Both the position numbers and the translations under genes were made by a program. A DNA stretch of 64,000 nt. It comes from JACMLD01 sp963705285 (lineage in GTDB: Bacteria; Bacteroidota; Bacteroidia; Chitinophagales; Chitinophagaceae). The notes under the pieces were generated by a model that saw nothing but the letters and a program-made list of their open reading frames with translations, made no database searches and was not told the origin of the DNA. The stretch covers positions 2,356,001 through 2,420,000 of the forward strand of contig OY970066.1 in assembly GCA_963705285.1 (NCBI GenBank), in the 5' to 3' direction. This document shows positions 26,951 through 36,951 of the stretch, piece after piece; the stretch's first letter is position 1; each line of letters starts with the position of its first letter.

Positions 26951-26966
26951 TGCCTGCCGGCAGGCA
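26951..26966. repeat. Perfect 16-bp GC-rich palindrome
   Basis: TGCCTGCCGGCAGGCA is its own reverse complement, 32 bases after the end of the uronidase gene. It can form an 8-bp hairpin but lacks a T tract. From memory, similar CCTGCCGGCAGG palindromes are dispersed in Bacteroidota intergenic regions. Confidence 0.6.
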
Positions 26967-26986
26967 AGTGTGCTAATGCCTGCTAT

Positions 26987-27195
26987 CGGTCGGTGTAGCA
27001 GGTCGGACCGCTTGGGTGTGTTTCGGTTGGTACCGCAGGTCAGACCGCTTTGGTAAGTTTCGGTCGGTACGGCAGGTCAGACCGGTAGGGTATATTTCGG
27101 TCGGTACCGCAGGTCAGACCGCCAGGGTATATTTCGGTCGGTACCGCAGGTCAGACCGCCAGGGTATATTTTGGTCGGTACCGCAGGTCAGACCG
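26987..27195. repeat. Tandem array A: six copies, exact 37-bp period, upstream of GH28
   Basis: Six 24-bp cores begin at 26987, 27024, 27061, 27098, 27135 and 27172. Each starts with a form of CGGTCGGTACCG and ends with a form of GGTCAGACCG. The 13-bp spacers are partly conserved (three read AGGGTATATTT with variable first bases). Core ends are inverted (CGGTC and GACCG), and GGTACC and GGTCAGACC are internal palindromes. Copies 4 and 5 are nearly identical, copy 1 most diverged. The array ends 20 bases before the GH28 start. A related array lies at 57027-57154. Confidence 0.9.
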
Positions 27196-27215
27196 CTAGG
27201 AATAACAGCTAAATC

Positions 27216-28760
27216 ATGAAAAAATATTTCCTTTTTGTATCACTGTATTGTATAACCGCCGTTGCGGATGCACAAACATTCTACAACGTCATTGCCTATG
27301 GTGCTAAGAACGATAGCAGCGCCAAGGCAACCGTGGCCATAAAAAAAGCCATTGCTGCTGCGGCTAAAGCAGGAGGCGGCACTGTTTATTTTCCCGCTGG
27401 TAAATACCTTACCGGCGCCATCCATCTGAAAAGTAATATCACCATTTTTATAGATGCGGGTGCGGAGCTTCATTTCAGTGATGATTTTGATGATTACCTG
27501 CCCATGGTAGAGAGCCGGTATGAAGGGGTAGATGTAACCAGTTTTTCGCCGTTGTTTTACGCTTACAAAGCAACCAATATTACCATCCGTGGCAGGGGAA
27601 CCATCAACGGCCATGGCAAGAAATGGTGGAATTTTGTAGAAGGCTATAAAGAAGGCCAGGCAAGAACCAAATGGCAATACCTGTTTGACAGCCTCAATAA
27701 AAATATATTGTTGCCAGACGATCCCCGGCAAATGAAGCGCGGTTTTTTGCGGCCGCCGTTTATTCAGCCCATGTATTGCACCAATGTGCTCATAGAAGGT
27801 ATTACCATTATCAATTCGCCATTCTGGACGGTGAACCCTGAATTTTGTGAAAATGTAACAGTAACCGGTGTTACCATCAACAACCCGCATTCACCTAATA
27901 CAGATGGCATCAACCCTGAATCTTGCAGGTATGTGCACATCAGTAATTGTCATATCAGCGTGGGCGATGATTGCATCACCATAAAATCTGGTAAAGACAT
28001 TCCTGGCCGAACCAAAAACATGCCCGCCGAAAATTACACCATTACCAATTGTACGATGCTCAATGGCCATGGAGGCGTAGTGATTGGCAGCGAAATGAGT
28101 GGCGGTATAAAAAAAATAAGCATCAGCAATTGTATATTCGATGGTACGGAAAGGGGTATACGCATAAAGACAGCCAGGGGCAGGGGTGGCGTGGTGGAAG
28201 ATATACGCGTAGACAATATCATCATGAAAAACATAACAGACCAGGCCATAGTCTTAGACATGGAGTATGCAAAAGTGGCCGCCGAACCGCTGAGTGAACG
28301 AACGCCATTGTTCAGGAACATTCGTTTTAGTAATATAACCGCCTATACCAACCAGGCGATGTATATTAACGGTTTGTCGGAAATGCCGGTTCAGGAAGTC
28401 AGTTTGAACGATGTTGTTTTTGAAGCAGTCACCGGCATTACTATCAACAATGCCAAAGACATTGAACTGCACAATGTGCGCGTTAATACGAAAACCGGGC
28501 CTGCTGTACAGGCAACAAAAACCGCGCGGCTTATGCTTGATGCGGTGGTATCTGCCACACCGTTGGAGAATACGCCAATCATCAGGTTAACAGATGTGCA
28601 GGATGCATTACTGCAACATTGCTGGCTTTTTAAAGGAACCAACCTGTTTGCAGCAATAAATGGCGCAGCAACAAAGGGAATAAAAATCAGCAACAATGAA
28701 TTGGCAGGGGCACAGGTGGCAATAGGCAATGAGGTAAGCAAAGACGCAGTAAGTCAGTAA
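27216..28760 (+). CDS. Secreted GH28 polygalacturonase-family glycosidase
   Basis: A right-handed parallel beta-helix hydrolase of galacturonan or rhamnogalacturonan. A signal peptide (1-19, ending ADAQ) precedes FYNVIAYGAKNDS, the usual N-terminus of the helix. All four GH28 catalytic motifs are present: NTDG with Asp230, GDDC with Asp251/Asp252, GHGG with His285, and RIK with Arg316 and Lys318. 514 residues is typical for Bacteroidota exo-type members. It follows tandem array A by 20 bases, with GH95 31 bases downstream. Confidence 0.93.
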   Translation: MKKYFLFVSLYCITAVADAQTFYNVIAYGAKNDSSAKATVAIKKAIAAAAKAGGGTVYFPAGKYLTGAIHLKSNITIFIDAGAELHFSDDFDDYLPMVESRYEGVDVTSFSPLFYAYKATNITIRGRGTINGHGKKWWNFVEGYKEGQARTKWQYLFDSLNKNILLPDDPRQMKRGFLRPPFIQPMYCTNVLIEGITIINSPFWTVNPEFCENVTVTGVTINNPHSPNTDGINPESCRYVHISNCHISVGDDCITIKSGKDIPGRTKNMPAENYTITNCTMLNGHGGVVIGSEMSGGIKKISISNCIFDGTERGIRIKTARGRGGVVEDIRVDNIIMKNITDQAIVLDMEYAKVAAEPLSERTPLFRNIRFSNITAYTNQAMYINGLSEMPVQEVSLNDVVFEAVTGITINNAKDIELHNVRVNTKTGPAVQATKTARLMLDAVVSATPLENTPIIRLTDVQDALLQHCWLFKGTNLFAAINGAATKGIKISNNELAGAQVAIGNEVSKDAVSQ

Positions 28761-28791
28761 CAGTGATATATTTGATAAATAAACCAGCCGG

Positions 28792-31599
28792 ATGCGCAAC
28801 AAAAACTATTTACTATTATTGGCAGCATTGGTAATGTCCAGTGTTGTTTCATCGCAACAGTTACAGTTATGGTACAATCAGCCCGCCCAAAAATGGACGG
28901 AAGCTTTACCCATTGGTAACGGTCGGATGGGCGCCATGATATTTGGCGGCATTGCCCAGGAGCATATACAGTTTAATGAAGAAACACTCTGGACGGGGGG
29001 CCCGCGTAACTATAATCGCACTGGTGCCTACAAATACCTCGACAGCATCAGGCAGTTATTGTTTGCTGGTAAACAGAAAGAAGCCGATGCATTGGCAGAG
29101 CGCGAGTTTTTGGGATTAAAAAGTGAGGAAGGCAAACGCAGCGAATGGGTAAGCAAGGTAAGATCTTTGAACGGCATAAAAGGTAATCCCGCACTGCCCG
29201 ATTTTGACGACAGCAATTGGAAGACTATGCAGGTGCCATCTTTTGATGGTTGGGAAGCGGTTGGTTTTGAAGGATTAGATGGCGCTGTATGGCTGCGTAC
29301 AACGTTTGAACTAACGGCCGCACAAACAGGTAAAAACATGTTGCTTGATCTGAACCGCATACGCGACCAGGATTTCACCTATGTAAATGGAAAACTGGTA
29401 GGCGGCATGGAAAGCCAAGAACCCAGGCAATATCTTGTTTCCAAAGAGAACTTGCATGCAGGTACCAATACCATTGCTGTACTGGTATTGAATTTTGGGA
29501 ACAAAGGCGGTATACAGGGTTATAAAGACACCAGCAGGCACATTGGTGTATATGCCGAAGGCGATAGCCCGGAAAACCTGATATCATTACAGGGCAACTG
29601 GAAATATTTTATACAAACCGATGAACGGCCGGCTATTGGCCAGTACCAGGCAGATTACCAACCTTTCGGTGATGTATGGTTGAATTTTGCCAACACCACC
29701 GGCGCCGTTAATTATAAAAGATCACTTGATCTTACTACCGCAGTGGCAAGTACCCTTTATACCCTCAACGGTACCGAGTATACGCGCGACTATTTTGCCA
29801 GCCAACCCCACCAGCTTATTGCTATTCACCTGGGTGCGGGCAAGCCCGCCAGTATCAGTTTTGAAGCAACAATAAACAGCCCGCACAAACATTCATCTGT
29901 TATAAAACTAAACGACAATACATTGTCGCTTTCATTAAGCGTGCGCAATGGCGCGATGAAGGGTACCAGCTACCTGCAGGTAAATGCGGTTAGCGGAAAA
30001 GTAACACTGGCAGACAATAAAATTGTGGTTACCGGTGCAGACGATGTTGTTATCTACCTTGTGGCGGGCACAAATTTTAAAACCTATACAGATGTATCGG
30101 CAGAACCTGCAACGCCGTGTATTAATGCATTGCACGGCACCGCCGCTTCCAGTTATGAAAAAATAAAAGCCGCCCATATAAAAGAATACCAACAGTATTT
30201 CAACCGGTTCTCGGTTAATTTCGGCAGTAATGAGAATGAAAAGCTTCCGGTTGATGAAAGGGTGGAAAAATTTGCCGCCACCGGCGATCCTTCATTAATG
30301 GCTTTGTATATGCAATATGGCCGGTATTTGTTGATCGCTTCTTCCAGGCCGGGAACGCAGCCTGCCAACCTGCAGGGTATATGGAATAATTTGTTATCAC
30401 CGCCCTGGGGCAGCAAGTATACCACTAATATTAATGCAGAAATGAATTACTGGCCTGCAGAAATGCTCAATCTCTCTGCATTGCACGAGCCATTGTTTAA
30501 AATGATAGATGAGCTGTCAGTAAGCGGCAGGCAGACCGCCCGGCAATATTACAACGCCAATGGCTGGGTGTTGCATCACAATACAGACCAATGGCGCGGC
30601 ACGGCACCCATTAACGCGGCCAACCATGGTATTTGGGTAACTGGCGGTGCATGGCTTTGCCATCATTTGTGGGAACACTACCTATTTACACAAGACAAAG
30701 TGTTTTTGAAGAACCGGGCTTATCCGGTGATGAAACAGGCGGCACTTTTTTTCAGTTCCTTTTTAATAAAAGATCCGGTAACGGGTTATCTTATCAGCAC
30801 ACCTTCCAATTCGCCTGAGCAGGGTGGACTGGTAGCGGGTCCTACCATGGATCACCAAATCATCCGCGATTTGTTTAAGAACACCATAGCTGCTGCGCGT
30901 CTGCTGGGTGTGGATCAATCATTACAAACCGTACTCGCAGAAAAATACAAACAGATTGCACCTAACAAAATTGGCAGGTACGGCCAATTGCAGGAGTGGA
31001 TGCAGGATGTAGACGATACCACCAATAAACACCGCCATGTATCTCATCTCTGGGGCCAATACCCCGGCAATGAAATTAATTGGGATGATACGCCGGAGCT
31101 GATGAAAGCAGCACGCCAATCGTTGCTATACCGCGGCGATGAAGCTACCGGCTGGAGCCTCGGCTGGAAAATAAATTTCTGGGCCAGGTTTAAAGAAGGT
31201 GACCATGCTTACCGCCTGGTGCAACTACTGCTAAGCCCTGCCAACAGCGGTGCGGGCAGTTATCCTAATCTGTTTGATGCGCATCCACCTTTTCAGATAG
31301 ACGGAAATTTTGGCGGCGCTGCAGGCATTGGCGAAATGATTATACAAAGCCATACTAAGTATATAGACCTGTTACCGGCATTGGCATCTGTTTTACCAGA
31401 GGGCAACGTGCAGGGGATTTGCGCAAGAGGCGGATTTGTTTTTAATATCCGGTGGAGCGGTGGGCGGTTACAACAACTGGAAATAGTTTCCAATATGGGC
31501 CAGCCATGCCTTTTGCGGTACGGAGGTAAAGAACTGGCGATACCGGTTCAAAAAGGAAAAAAATATGTTGTTAACGCAAACCTTGAATTGATAAAGTAA
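28792..31599 (+). CDS. Secreted GH95 glycosidase (alpha-L-fucosidase/alpha-L-galactosidase family) with inserted jelly-roll domain
   Basis: The signal peptide (1-21) is followed by the GH95 start LWYNQPAQKWTEALPIGNGR. The (alpha/alpha)6 catalytic part is well marked: LQGIWNNLLSPPWGSKYT, NAEMNYWPAEM, HHNTDQWRG, STPSNSPE, HRHVSHLWGQYPG and the closing DGNFGGAAGIGEM. Unusually, about 150 residues (~118-270) are inserted into the N-terminal domain. They resemble a GH2-type sugar-binding jelly roll (FDDSNWKTMQVPSFDGWEAVG, AVWLRTTFEL, NTIAVLVLNFG). Total 935 residues against about 780-820 for simple GH95. In a rhamnogalacturonan context, removal of L-galactose or L-fucose side groups is likely. Confidence 0.9.
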   Translation: MRNKNYLLLLAALVMSSVVSSQQLQLWYNQPAQKWTEALPIGNGRMGAMIFGGIAQEHIQFNEETLWTGGPRNYNRTGAYKYLDSIRQLLFAGKQKEADALAEREFLGLKSEEGKRSEWVSKVRSLNGIKGNPALPDFDDSNWKTMQVPSFDGWEAVGFEGLDGAVWLRTTFELTAAQTGKNMLLDLNRIRDQDFTYVNGKLVGGMESQEPRQYLVSKENLHAGTNTIAVLVLNFGNKGGIQGYKDTSRHIGVYAEGDSPENLISLQGNWKYFIQTDERPAIGQYQADYQPFGDVWLNFANTTGAVNYKRSLDLTTAVASTLYTLNGTEYTRDYFASQPHQLIAIHLGAGKPASISFEATINSPHKHSSVIKLNDNTLSLSLSVRNGAMKGTSYLQVNAVSGKVTLADNKIVVTGADDVVIYLVAGTNFKTYTDVSAEPATPCINALHGTAASSYEKIKAAHIKEYQQYFNRFSVNFGSNENEKLPVDERVEKFAATGDPSLMALYMQYGRYLLIASSRPGTQPANLQGIWNNLLSPPWGSKYTTNINAEMNYWPAEMLNLSALHEPLFKMIDELSVSGRQTARQYYNANGWVLHHNTDQWRGTAPINAANHGIWVTGGAWLCHHLWEHYLFTQDKVFLKNRAYPVMKQAALFFSSFLIKDPVTGYLISTPSNSPEQGGLVAGPTMDHQIIRDLFKNTIAAARLLGVDQSLQTVLAEKYKQIAPNKIGRYGQLQEWMQDVDDTTNKHRHVSHLWGQYPGNEINWDDTPELMKAARQSLLYRGDEATGWSLGWKINFWARFKEGDHAYRLVQLLLSPANSGAGSYPNLFDAHPPFQIDGNFGGAAGIGEMIIQSHTKYIDLLPALASVLPEGNVQGICARGGFVFNIRWSGGRLQQLEIVSNMGQPCLLRYGGKELAIPVQKGKKYVVNANLELIK

Positions 31600-31657
31600 A
31601 AGGAGCGCATGCACATCACAAAATGGCTACGTGTAAGGGTATCATTAAACGTACAAT

Positions 31658-34378
31658 ATGATTAACAGTAACAGCATATTGCAGATAGTAAGAGGGGCAG
31701 TACTGCTATGCACCCTTTCACTCAGTCTGCATGCAGTGTTTGCCCAGGCAACAACGGTTGCCAATTTGCGGTGTGAATACAAACATGAGCCGCTGGGGGT
31801 GGATGCCTTGCAACCAAAGCTCAGCTGGGAATTGCAATCCATGCAAAAAAATGTGCTGCAAACAGCTTACCGTATCATAGTGGCCGATGATACCGCGCTG
31901 ATAGCAAAAAATACTGGCAATAGCTGGGATTCAAAAAAAACGCCGTCTGCTGCATCTGTACAGGTACCATATGCCGGTAAACCTCTGCTGGCAGCAAAAA
32001 AATATTACTGGAAGATAATGGTATGGGATAATAAAGGCCAGGCAAGCAACTGGAGCAAGACGGCTACATGGCAAATGGGTTTATTAACCGATGCCGACTG
32101 GAAGGGTGCCCGCTGGATTGGCTATGCTGAACTGCCAGATTCTAACCAAATTGTTCCATTTGCACATGGCAAAGGAAAAAAAGAATGGGGTACGCGCCCG
32201 GATATTTTGCCATTGATGAGAAAAGACATCTCCATTACCCGCCCGGTTAAGCGAGCCACTGTTTTTATTTGCGGACTGGGCCATTTTGAACTGAGTGTAA
32301 ATGGCAAAAAAACAGGTGATCATTTTCTTGACCCGGGGTGGACGCAGTACAGCAAGCATGCTTTGTATGTAAGTTTTGATATCACCCATCAATTACAACA
32401 AGGCAATAATGCCATTGGTGTAATGCTGGGCAACGGTTTTTATTATATTCCGGGTGAGCGTTACCGTAAGCTCACCGGTGCATTTGGTTATCCTAAAATG
32501 ATTGGCAGAATTGCAGTAGAATATACAGATGGCAGCGTGCAGGATATTGTAAGCGATGATACCTGGAAAACAGCGCCATCGCCCGTCATTTTTTCGAGTA
32601 TTTACGGGGGCGAAGATTACAATGCAGGCCTGGAACAAACCGGGTGGAACCAGCCCAATTTTGATGACAGCAAATGGAAACAATCTGCTATTACCAGCGG
32701 CCCCCCATTGCTGGAAGCACAGTCTGCTGAACCGCTGAAAATAATGCAGCGTTTTGCACCCGTAAAAAAATCAATGCTGAAGCCCGGTGTTTGGATATTT
32801 GATCTGGCGCAAAACTTTTCGGGCATTCCGGCCATTACCGTAAGCGGCAGAAAAGGAGATACGGTGCGCATTATACCTGCAGAACTGGTGAATGCTGATG
32901 GAGCGGCTGATCAGAAAGCATCGGGCAGTCCCTGTTACTTCAATTATATACTGAAAGGCAATGGTAAAGAAAGCTGGCAACCTCAATTTACGTATTATGG
33001 GTTCCGTTACCTGCAGGTACAGGGTGTTGTGCCGGCCGGTGAAGAGAATACCGCGCAACTGCCGGTGATAGAAAATATAGAAGGCCTGCATACCAGGAAT
33101 GCAGCGCCGCAGATGGGCAGCTTCTCATCATCTAACCAGTTATTCAACCAAACTTTCGACCTCATAAACTGGGCCGTCAAAAGCAATACGGCCAGTGTTT
33201 TTACAGATTGTCCGCACCGAGAAAAACTGGGCTGGCTGGAAGAAACGCACCTGGTAGGTAGTTCGGTTCAATACAATTTTGATGTGGCGGCCCTTTGCCG
33301 CAAAGCCATCAAAGACATGATGCACGCACAAACAGCTAATGGCCTGGTGCCGGAAATAGCGCCGGAGTATGTGCAATTTGATGGACCTTTCAGAGATTCG
33401 CCGGAGTGGGGCAGCGCCGCTATTATATTGCCCTGGTATAATTACAAATGGTATGCTGATAAGCAAACCCTGGCAGACGCCTACACTATGATGCAACGGT
33501 ACATTGATTACCTGCAGCAACAAGCTAAAGAAAACATTTTGTACCAGGGCCTGGGCGATTGGTATGATATAGGTCCGAACCATCCGGGTTATTCGCAATT
33601 GACACCCAAGGGTGTTACCGCTACTGCTATCTTTTATTATGATTTGCAGATTATGGTGCAGGTGGCCACACTGCTGCGCAAGAAAGCTGATGCCATCAGG
33701 TATGAGCAGCTGGCGGGCGATGTAAAGAAAGCATTCAACACAAAATTTTTTAACGATACCACGGGCCAGTACGCCACCGGCAGCCAGGCCGCCAATGCCA
33801 TGGCGTTGTTTATGGGCCTAACAGAACCCGGCAACAAACAAAGGGTAGTTGATAACCTGGTAAAAGACATCGGCCAGCGAAACAATGCTTTAACAGCAGG
33901 GGATATCGGTTACCGTTATGTACTGCGCGCTTTGGAAGATGCAGGCCGCTCAGATGTAATTTTTGCTATGAACAGTCGTAATGATGTGCCGGGTTATGGT
34001 TACCAGCTGGCACACGGGGCTACAGCACTCACCGAATCGTGGCAGGGTTTAACTTCCGTATCCAACAACCATTTTATGCTGGGCCATTTTATGGAATGGT
34101 TGTATGCCGGGCTTTGCGGTATTAAACAGGCTGATGAATCAGTAGGGTATAAACAACTCATCATACGCCCGCAACCGGTGGGTGATATTACCTTTGCAAA
34201 AGCAACCTATCACTCACTCTATGGAAATATTTTGGTGGACTGGAAAAAGTTGAACGGTGTATTCACCCTGCAGGTAACTATTCCCCCCAATACAACCGCC
34301 GTTGTTTATTTACCTGGCAGTAACAAGGAAATTAATGTTGGTTCCGGTTCATATACTTATTCCGTTAAAATGAAATAG
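31658..34378 (+). CDS. Secreted GH78 alpha-L-rhamnosidase, copy 1
   Basis: An inverting glycosidase that releases L-rhamnose. A signal peptide (1-29, ending FAQA) is followed by the Bac_rhamnosid_N-type fibronectin-like region (VANLRCEYKHEPLGVD, PKLSWEL), the jelly-roll domain with YWKIMVWDNKG and GHFELSVNGKK, and the (alpha/alpha)6 barrel with DCPHREKLGWLEE (~residues 508-522). This is the GH78 general-acid motif, here with Glu in REK. The C-terminal domain has the usual PLP-like beta segment. Length 906 is typical. The next gene begins within a few bases of its stop. Confidence 0.93.
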   Translation: MINSNSILQIVRGAVLLCTLSLSLHAVFAQATTVANLRCEYKHEPLGVDALQPKLSWELQSMQKNVLQTAYRIIVADDTALIAKNTGNSWDSKKTPSAASVQVPYAGKPLLAAKKYYWKIMVWDNKGQASNWSKTATWQMGLLTDADWKGARWIGYAELPDSNQIVPFAHGKGKKEWGTRPDILPLMRKDISITRPVKRATVFICGLGHFELSVNGKKTGDHFLDPGWTQYSKHALYVSFDITHQLQQGNNAIGVMLGNGFYYIPGERYRKLTGAFGYPKMIGRIAVEYTDGSVQDIVSDDTWKTAPSPVIFSSIYGGEDYNAGLEQTGWNQPNFDDSKWKQSAITSGPPLLEAQSAEPLKIMQRFAPVKKSMLKPGVWIFDLAQNFSGIPAITVSGRKGDTVRIIPAELVNADGAADQKASGSPCYFNYILKGNGKESWQPQFTYYGFRYLQVQGVVPAGEENTAQLPVIENIEGLHTRNAAPQMGSFSSSNQLFNQTFDLINWAVKSNTASVFTDCPHREKLGWLEETHLVGSSVQYNFDVAALCRKAIKDMMHAQTANGLVPEIAPEYVQFDGPFRDSPEWGSAAIILPWYNYKWYADKQTLADAYTMMQRYIDYLQQQAKENILYQGLGDWYDIGPNHPGYSQLTPKGVTATAIFYYDLQIMVQVATLLRKKADAIRYEQLAGDVKKAFNTKFFNDTTGQYATGSQAANAMALFMGLTEPGNKQRVVDNLVKDIGQRNNALTAGDIGYRYVLRALEDAGRSDVIFAMNSRNDVPGYGYQLAHGATALTESWQGLTSVSNNHFMLGHFMEWLYAGLCGIKQADESVGYKQLIIRPQPVGDITFAKATYHSLYGNILVDWKKLNGVFTLQVTIPPNTTAVVYLPGSNKEINVGSGSYTYSVKMK

Positions 34379-34384
34379 TTGCTT

Positions 34385-36904
34385 ATGTGGCGGGTTACAG
34401 ATCGTTTTTATGCGGCCAGGTTTTTATTGATGGCAATTATCTGCAACGGATGTAACAGGTATTGGTGTACCGGTTTGGTATACCGTATCATTCTTTTTTT
34501 TGCGGTTTTGCTTGCTGGCACAAATGCAGCTGCACAGGCACCGCCCCGCACGGTTATTGATTTTAACAGCGACTGGAAATTTTTTTTGGGTGACGACAGC
34601 GCTGCCATTCAACCCGGCTATAATGATGCGGCCTGGCGTACACTTCAGTTGCCGCACGACTGGAGCATTGAAGGTGCATTTAGTAAAACCGCTGCGGCTA
34701 CTAACCAGGGCGGTGCATTGCCGGGTGGAACAGGCTGGTACCGCAAAACATTTACGTTGCCTGCAGGCACCAACAATAAAAATATTACCGTTGAATTTGA
34801 TGGCGTGTACCGCAACAGCGAAGTTTGGATAAATGGCCATTATCTGGGCAAACGTGCATACGGGTATAGTTCATTTAGTTATTCGTTGAAGGGGTATGTT
34901 AAGCCAGCGCCATTCAAAAATGTGATAGTGGTGAAAGCAGACAATAGCCAGCAACCCAATTCGCGTTGGTATAGCGGCTCGGGCATCTACAGAAATGTGC
35001 AGCTGGTGATAAAAAATCCCATTGCATTTAAGCAATACGGTGTTTTTGTGGTTCCTGAAATGAATGAGAACGGTGTTGCATTAAATATTCATGCATGGAT
35101 ACAGGCACCGGAAAATAGCCATTCGCTTTTTTCTATTCAATATGAATTATACGATGCCGCGGGTAAAATAATAAAAGATGAATCGTATCATACCATGATG
35201 ATGAATAACCTGCAGGGTAATGAAACGAAATATCTTTTTACTTATCAGTTCAAAAACCCGGCACTTTGGTCACCCGACAATCCATATTTGTATAAACTAA
35301 AAGCAACATTATTGATTGATGGGGTCAAAGCCGATGAAGTAACCACCACCTTGGGCATACGTGAATTTGCGTTTGATGCTAAACAGGGGTTTACGCTCAA
35401 CAAAAAAAAGCTGAAAATAAAAGGCGTTTGCATGCATCATGATCTGGGTGCATTGGGTGCGGCGTTTAACAAAGCTGCTGCTAAAAGACAGTTGCAAATG
35501 CTGAAAGACATGGGTTGCAATGCCATTCGTACTGCACACAATCCGCCGGCGCCGCAGTTTTTAGGCTTGTGTGATGAAATGGGTTTTTTAGTGATGGATG
35601 AAGCGTTTGACATGTGGCAGAAAAAGAAAAACAAATTTGACTACAGTCGCGATTTTGCCTCCTGGTATAAGATGGATTTGGAAGATATGGTGAAGCGCGA
35701 CCGGAATCATCCGTCTGTTTTTATGTGGAGCATTGGCAATGAAATCCGGGAACAATTTGATTCTGCTGCACTAACGCTTACCCGTGACCTGGTGCAGATT
35801 GTAAAAGAAAATGATCCTTCACGGCCGGTAACCAGCGCAATGACTGAAACACACCTCGATAAAAATTTCATTGCGCAATCCGGTGCGCTGGATGTAGCAG
35901 GATTTAACTATAAAGATTTTGATTACGATAGTCTTCCCTTGCGTTTTAATAATCAAAAAATAATTGCATCGGAAACGGTTTCTGGTTTGGCTACAAGAGG
36001 CGTTTACCAATTTCCGTCGGATACCACCCGTATTTGGCCGCCTAATTATAAAGTGCAGGATACTTTTACTGCTAATGCAGATTATACCTGTGCAGCGTAC
36101 GATAACACCTATGCATACTGGGGAAACACGCACGAAAAAGCCTGGGTAGCTGTGAAGAAACGTGATTTTATTGCAGGCACCTTTGTGTGGAGCGGCTTTG
36201 ATTTTTTAGGAGAACCGGTTCCATATCCCTGGCCGGCCAGAAGCAGTTATTACGGCATTATTGACCTGGCAGGTTTTCCAAAAGATGTTTATTACATGTA
36301 TCAATCAGAATGGGCCACCACACCCGTGCTGCATATTTTTCCACATTGGAACTGGAAGGCTGGTGAAACAGTCGATGTGTGGGCATATAATAACAACGCA
36401 GATGAAGTGGAATTATTCCTGAATGGAAAATCACTGGGTGTAAAGACAAAAGTAAATGATGAACTTCATGTGATGTGGCGTACACCTTTTGCGCCCGGGG
36501 TATTGAAGGCGGTATCAAGAAAAAATGGCAAGACTGTTTTATCTAAAGAGCTGCATACTGCAGGCGAAGCATTTGCCATTCAACTGAAGGCAGACCGCAA
36601 CAACATTAGCGCCGATGGAAAAGACCTTTCATTTATTACCGCGCAAATAGTGGATAGGCAGGGATATGCCGTTCCATATGCCGTTAATTTACTTTCATTT
36701 AGTGTTCAAGGCACCGGCATACTGGCTGCCACCGATAACGGTTACCAGGCAGATACTTCCTCGTTTAAAAGCCCATCAAGAAAGTGCTGGGCGGGTAAGG
36801 CACTTGCCATTGTTCAAAGCAATCAAAAAAAGGGAAATATTACAGTAAGGGTTTCCAGCCCGGGTTTGCAGCCGGCTGTAATAGTGTTGAAAACAAGCCG
36901 ATAG
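34385..36904 (+). CDS. Secreted GH2 beta-galactosidase-family glycosidase, copy 1
   Basis: A retaining glycosidase with the GH2 sandwich domain (~55-200: WKFFLGDDS, LPHDWSIEG, VYRNSEVWING), immunoglobulin-like domain, TIM barrel and a C-terminal Ig-like extension with VEVLFLNGKSLG-like sequence. Acid/base Glu453 in WSIGNEI and nucleophile Glu530 in IIASET are visible, counted from 34385. The start is unsure: ATG at 34385 or 34430, or an in-frame TTG at 34379 directly after the preceding stop. The hydrophobic signal (IILFFAVLLAGTNAAAQ) is preceded by an unusually long N-terminus with either. Beta-galactosidase or beta-glucuronidase activity would fit galactan or glucuronate side chains. Confidence 0.9.
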   Translation: MWRVTDRFYAARFLLMAIICNGCNRYWCTGLVYRIILFFAVLLAGTNAAAQAPPRTVIDFNSDWKFFLGDDSAAIQPGYNDAAWRTLQLPHDWSIEGAFSKTAAATNQGGALPGGTGWYRKTFTLPAGTNNKNITVEFDGVYRNSEVWINGHYLGKRAYGYSSFSYSLKGYVKPAPFKNVIVVKADNSQQPNSRWYSGSGIYRNVQLVIKNPIAFKQYGVFVVPEMNENGVALNIHAWIQAPENSHSLFSIQYELYDAAGKIIKDESYHTMMMNNLQGNETKYLFTYQFKNPALWSPDNPYLYKLKATLLIDGVKADEVTTTLGIREFAFDAKQGFTLNKKKLKIKGVCMHHDLGALGAAFNKAAAKRQLQMLKDMGCNAIRTAHNPPAPQFLGLCDEMGFLVMDEAFDMWQKKKNKFDYSRDFASWYKMDLEDMVKRDRNHPSVFMWSIGNEIREQFDSAALTLTRDLVQIVKENDPSRPVTSAMTETHLDKNFIAQSGALDVAGFNYKDFDYDSLPLRFNNQKIIASETVSGLATRGVYQFPSDTTRIWPPNYKVQDTFTANADYTCAAYDNTYAYWGNTHEKAWVAVKKRDFIAGTFVWSGFDFLGEPVPYPWPARSSYYGIIDLAGFPKDVYYMYQSEWATTPVLHIFPHWNWKAGETVDVWAYNNNADEVELFLNGKSLGVKTKVNDELHVMWRTPFAPGVLKAVSRKNGKTVLSKELHTAGEAFAIQLKADRNNISADGKDLSFITAQIVDRQGYAVPYAVNLLSFSVQGTGILAATDNGYQADTSSFKSPSRKCWAGKALAIVQSNQKKGNITVRVSSPGLQPAVIVLKTSR

Positions 36905-36951
36905 GCTTTTGATTTACGCAATCGTTCCCGGAAATTGCACCCCACAGAAAT

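Noticed and set aside
26987..27195. Array A as a CRISPR
   Set aside because: Spacers are 13 bp and nearly identical to each other, cores are degenerate, and no cas gene is present in the window.
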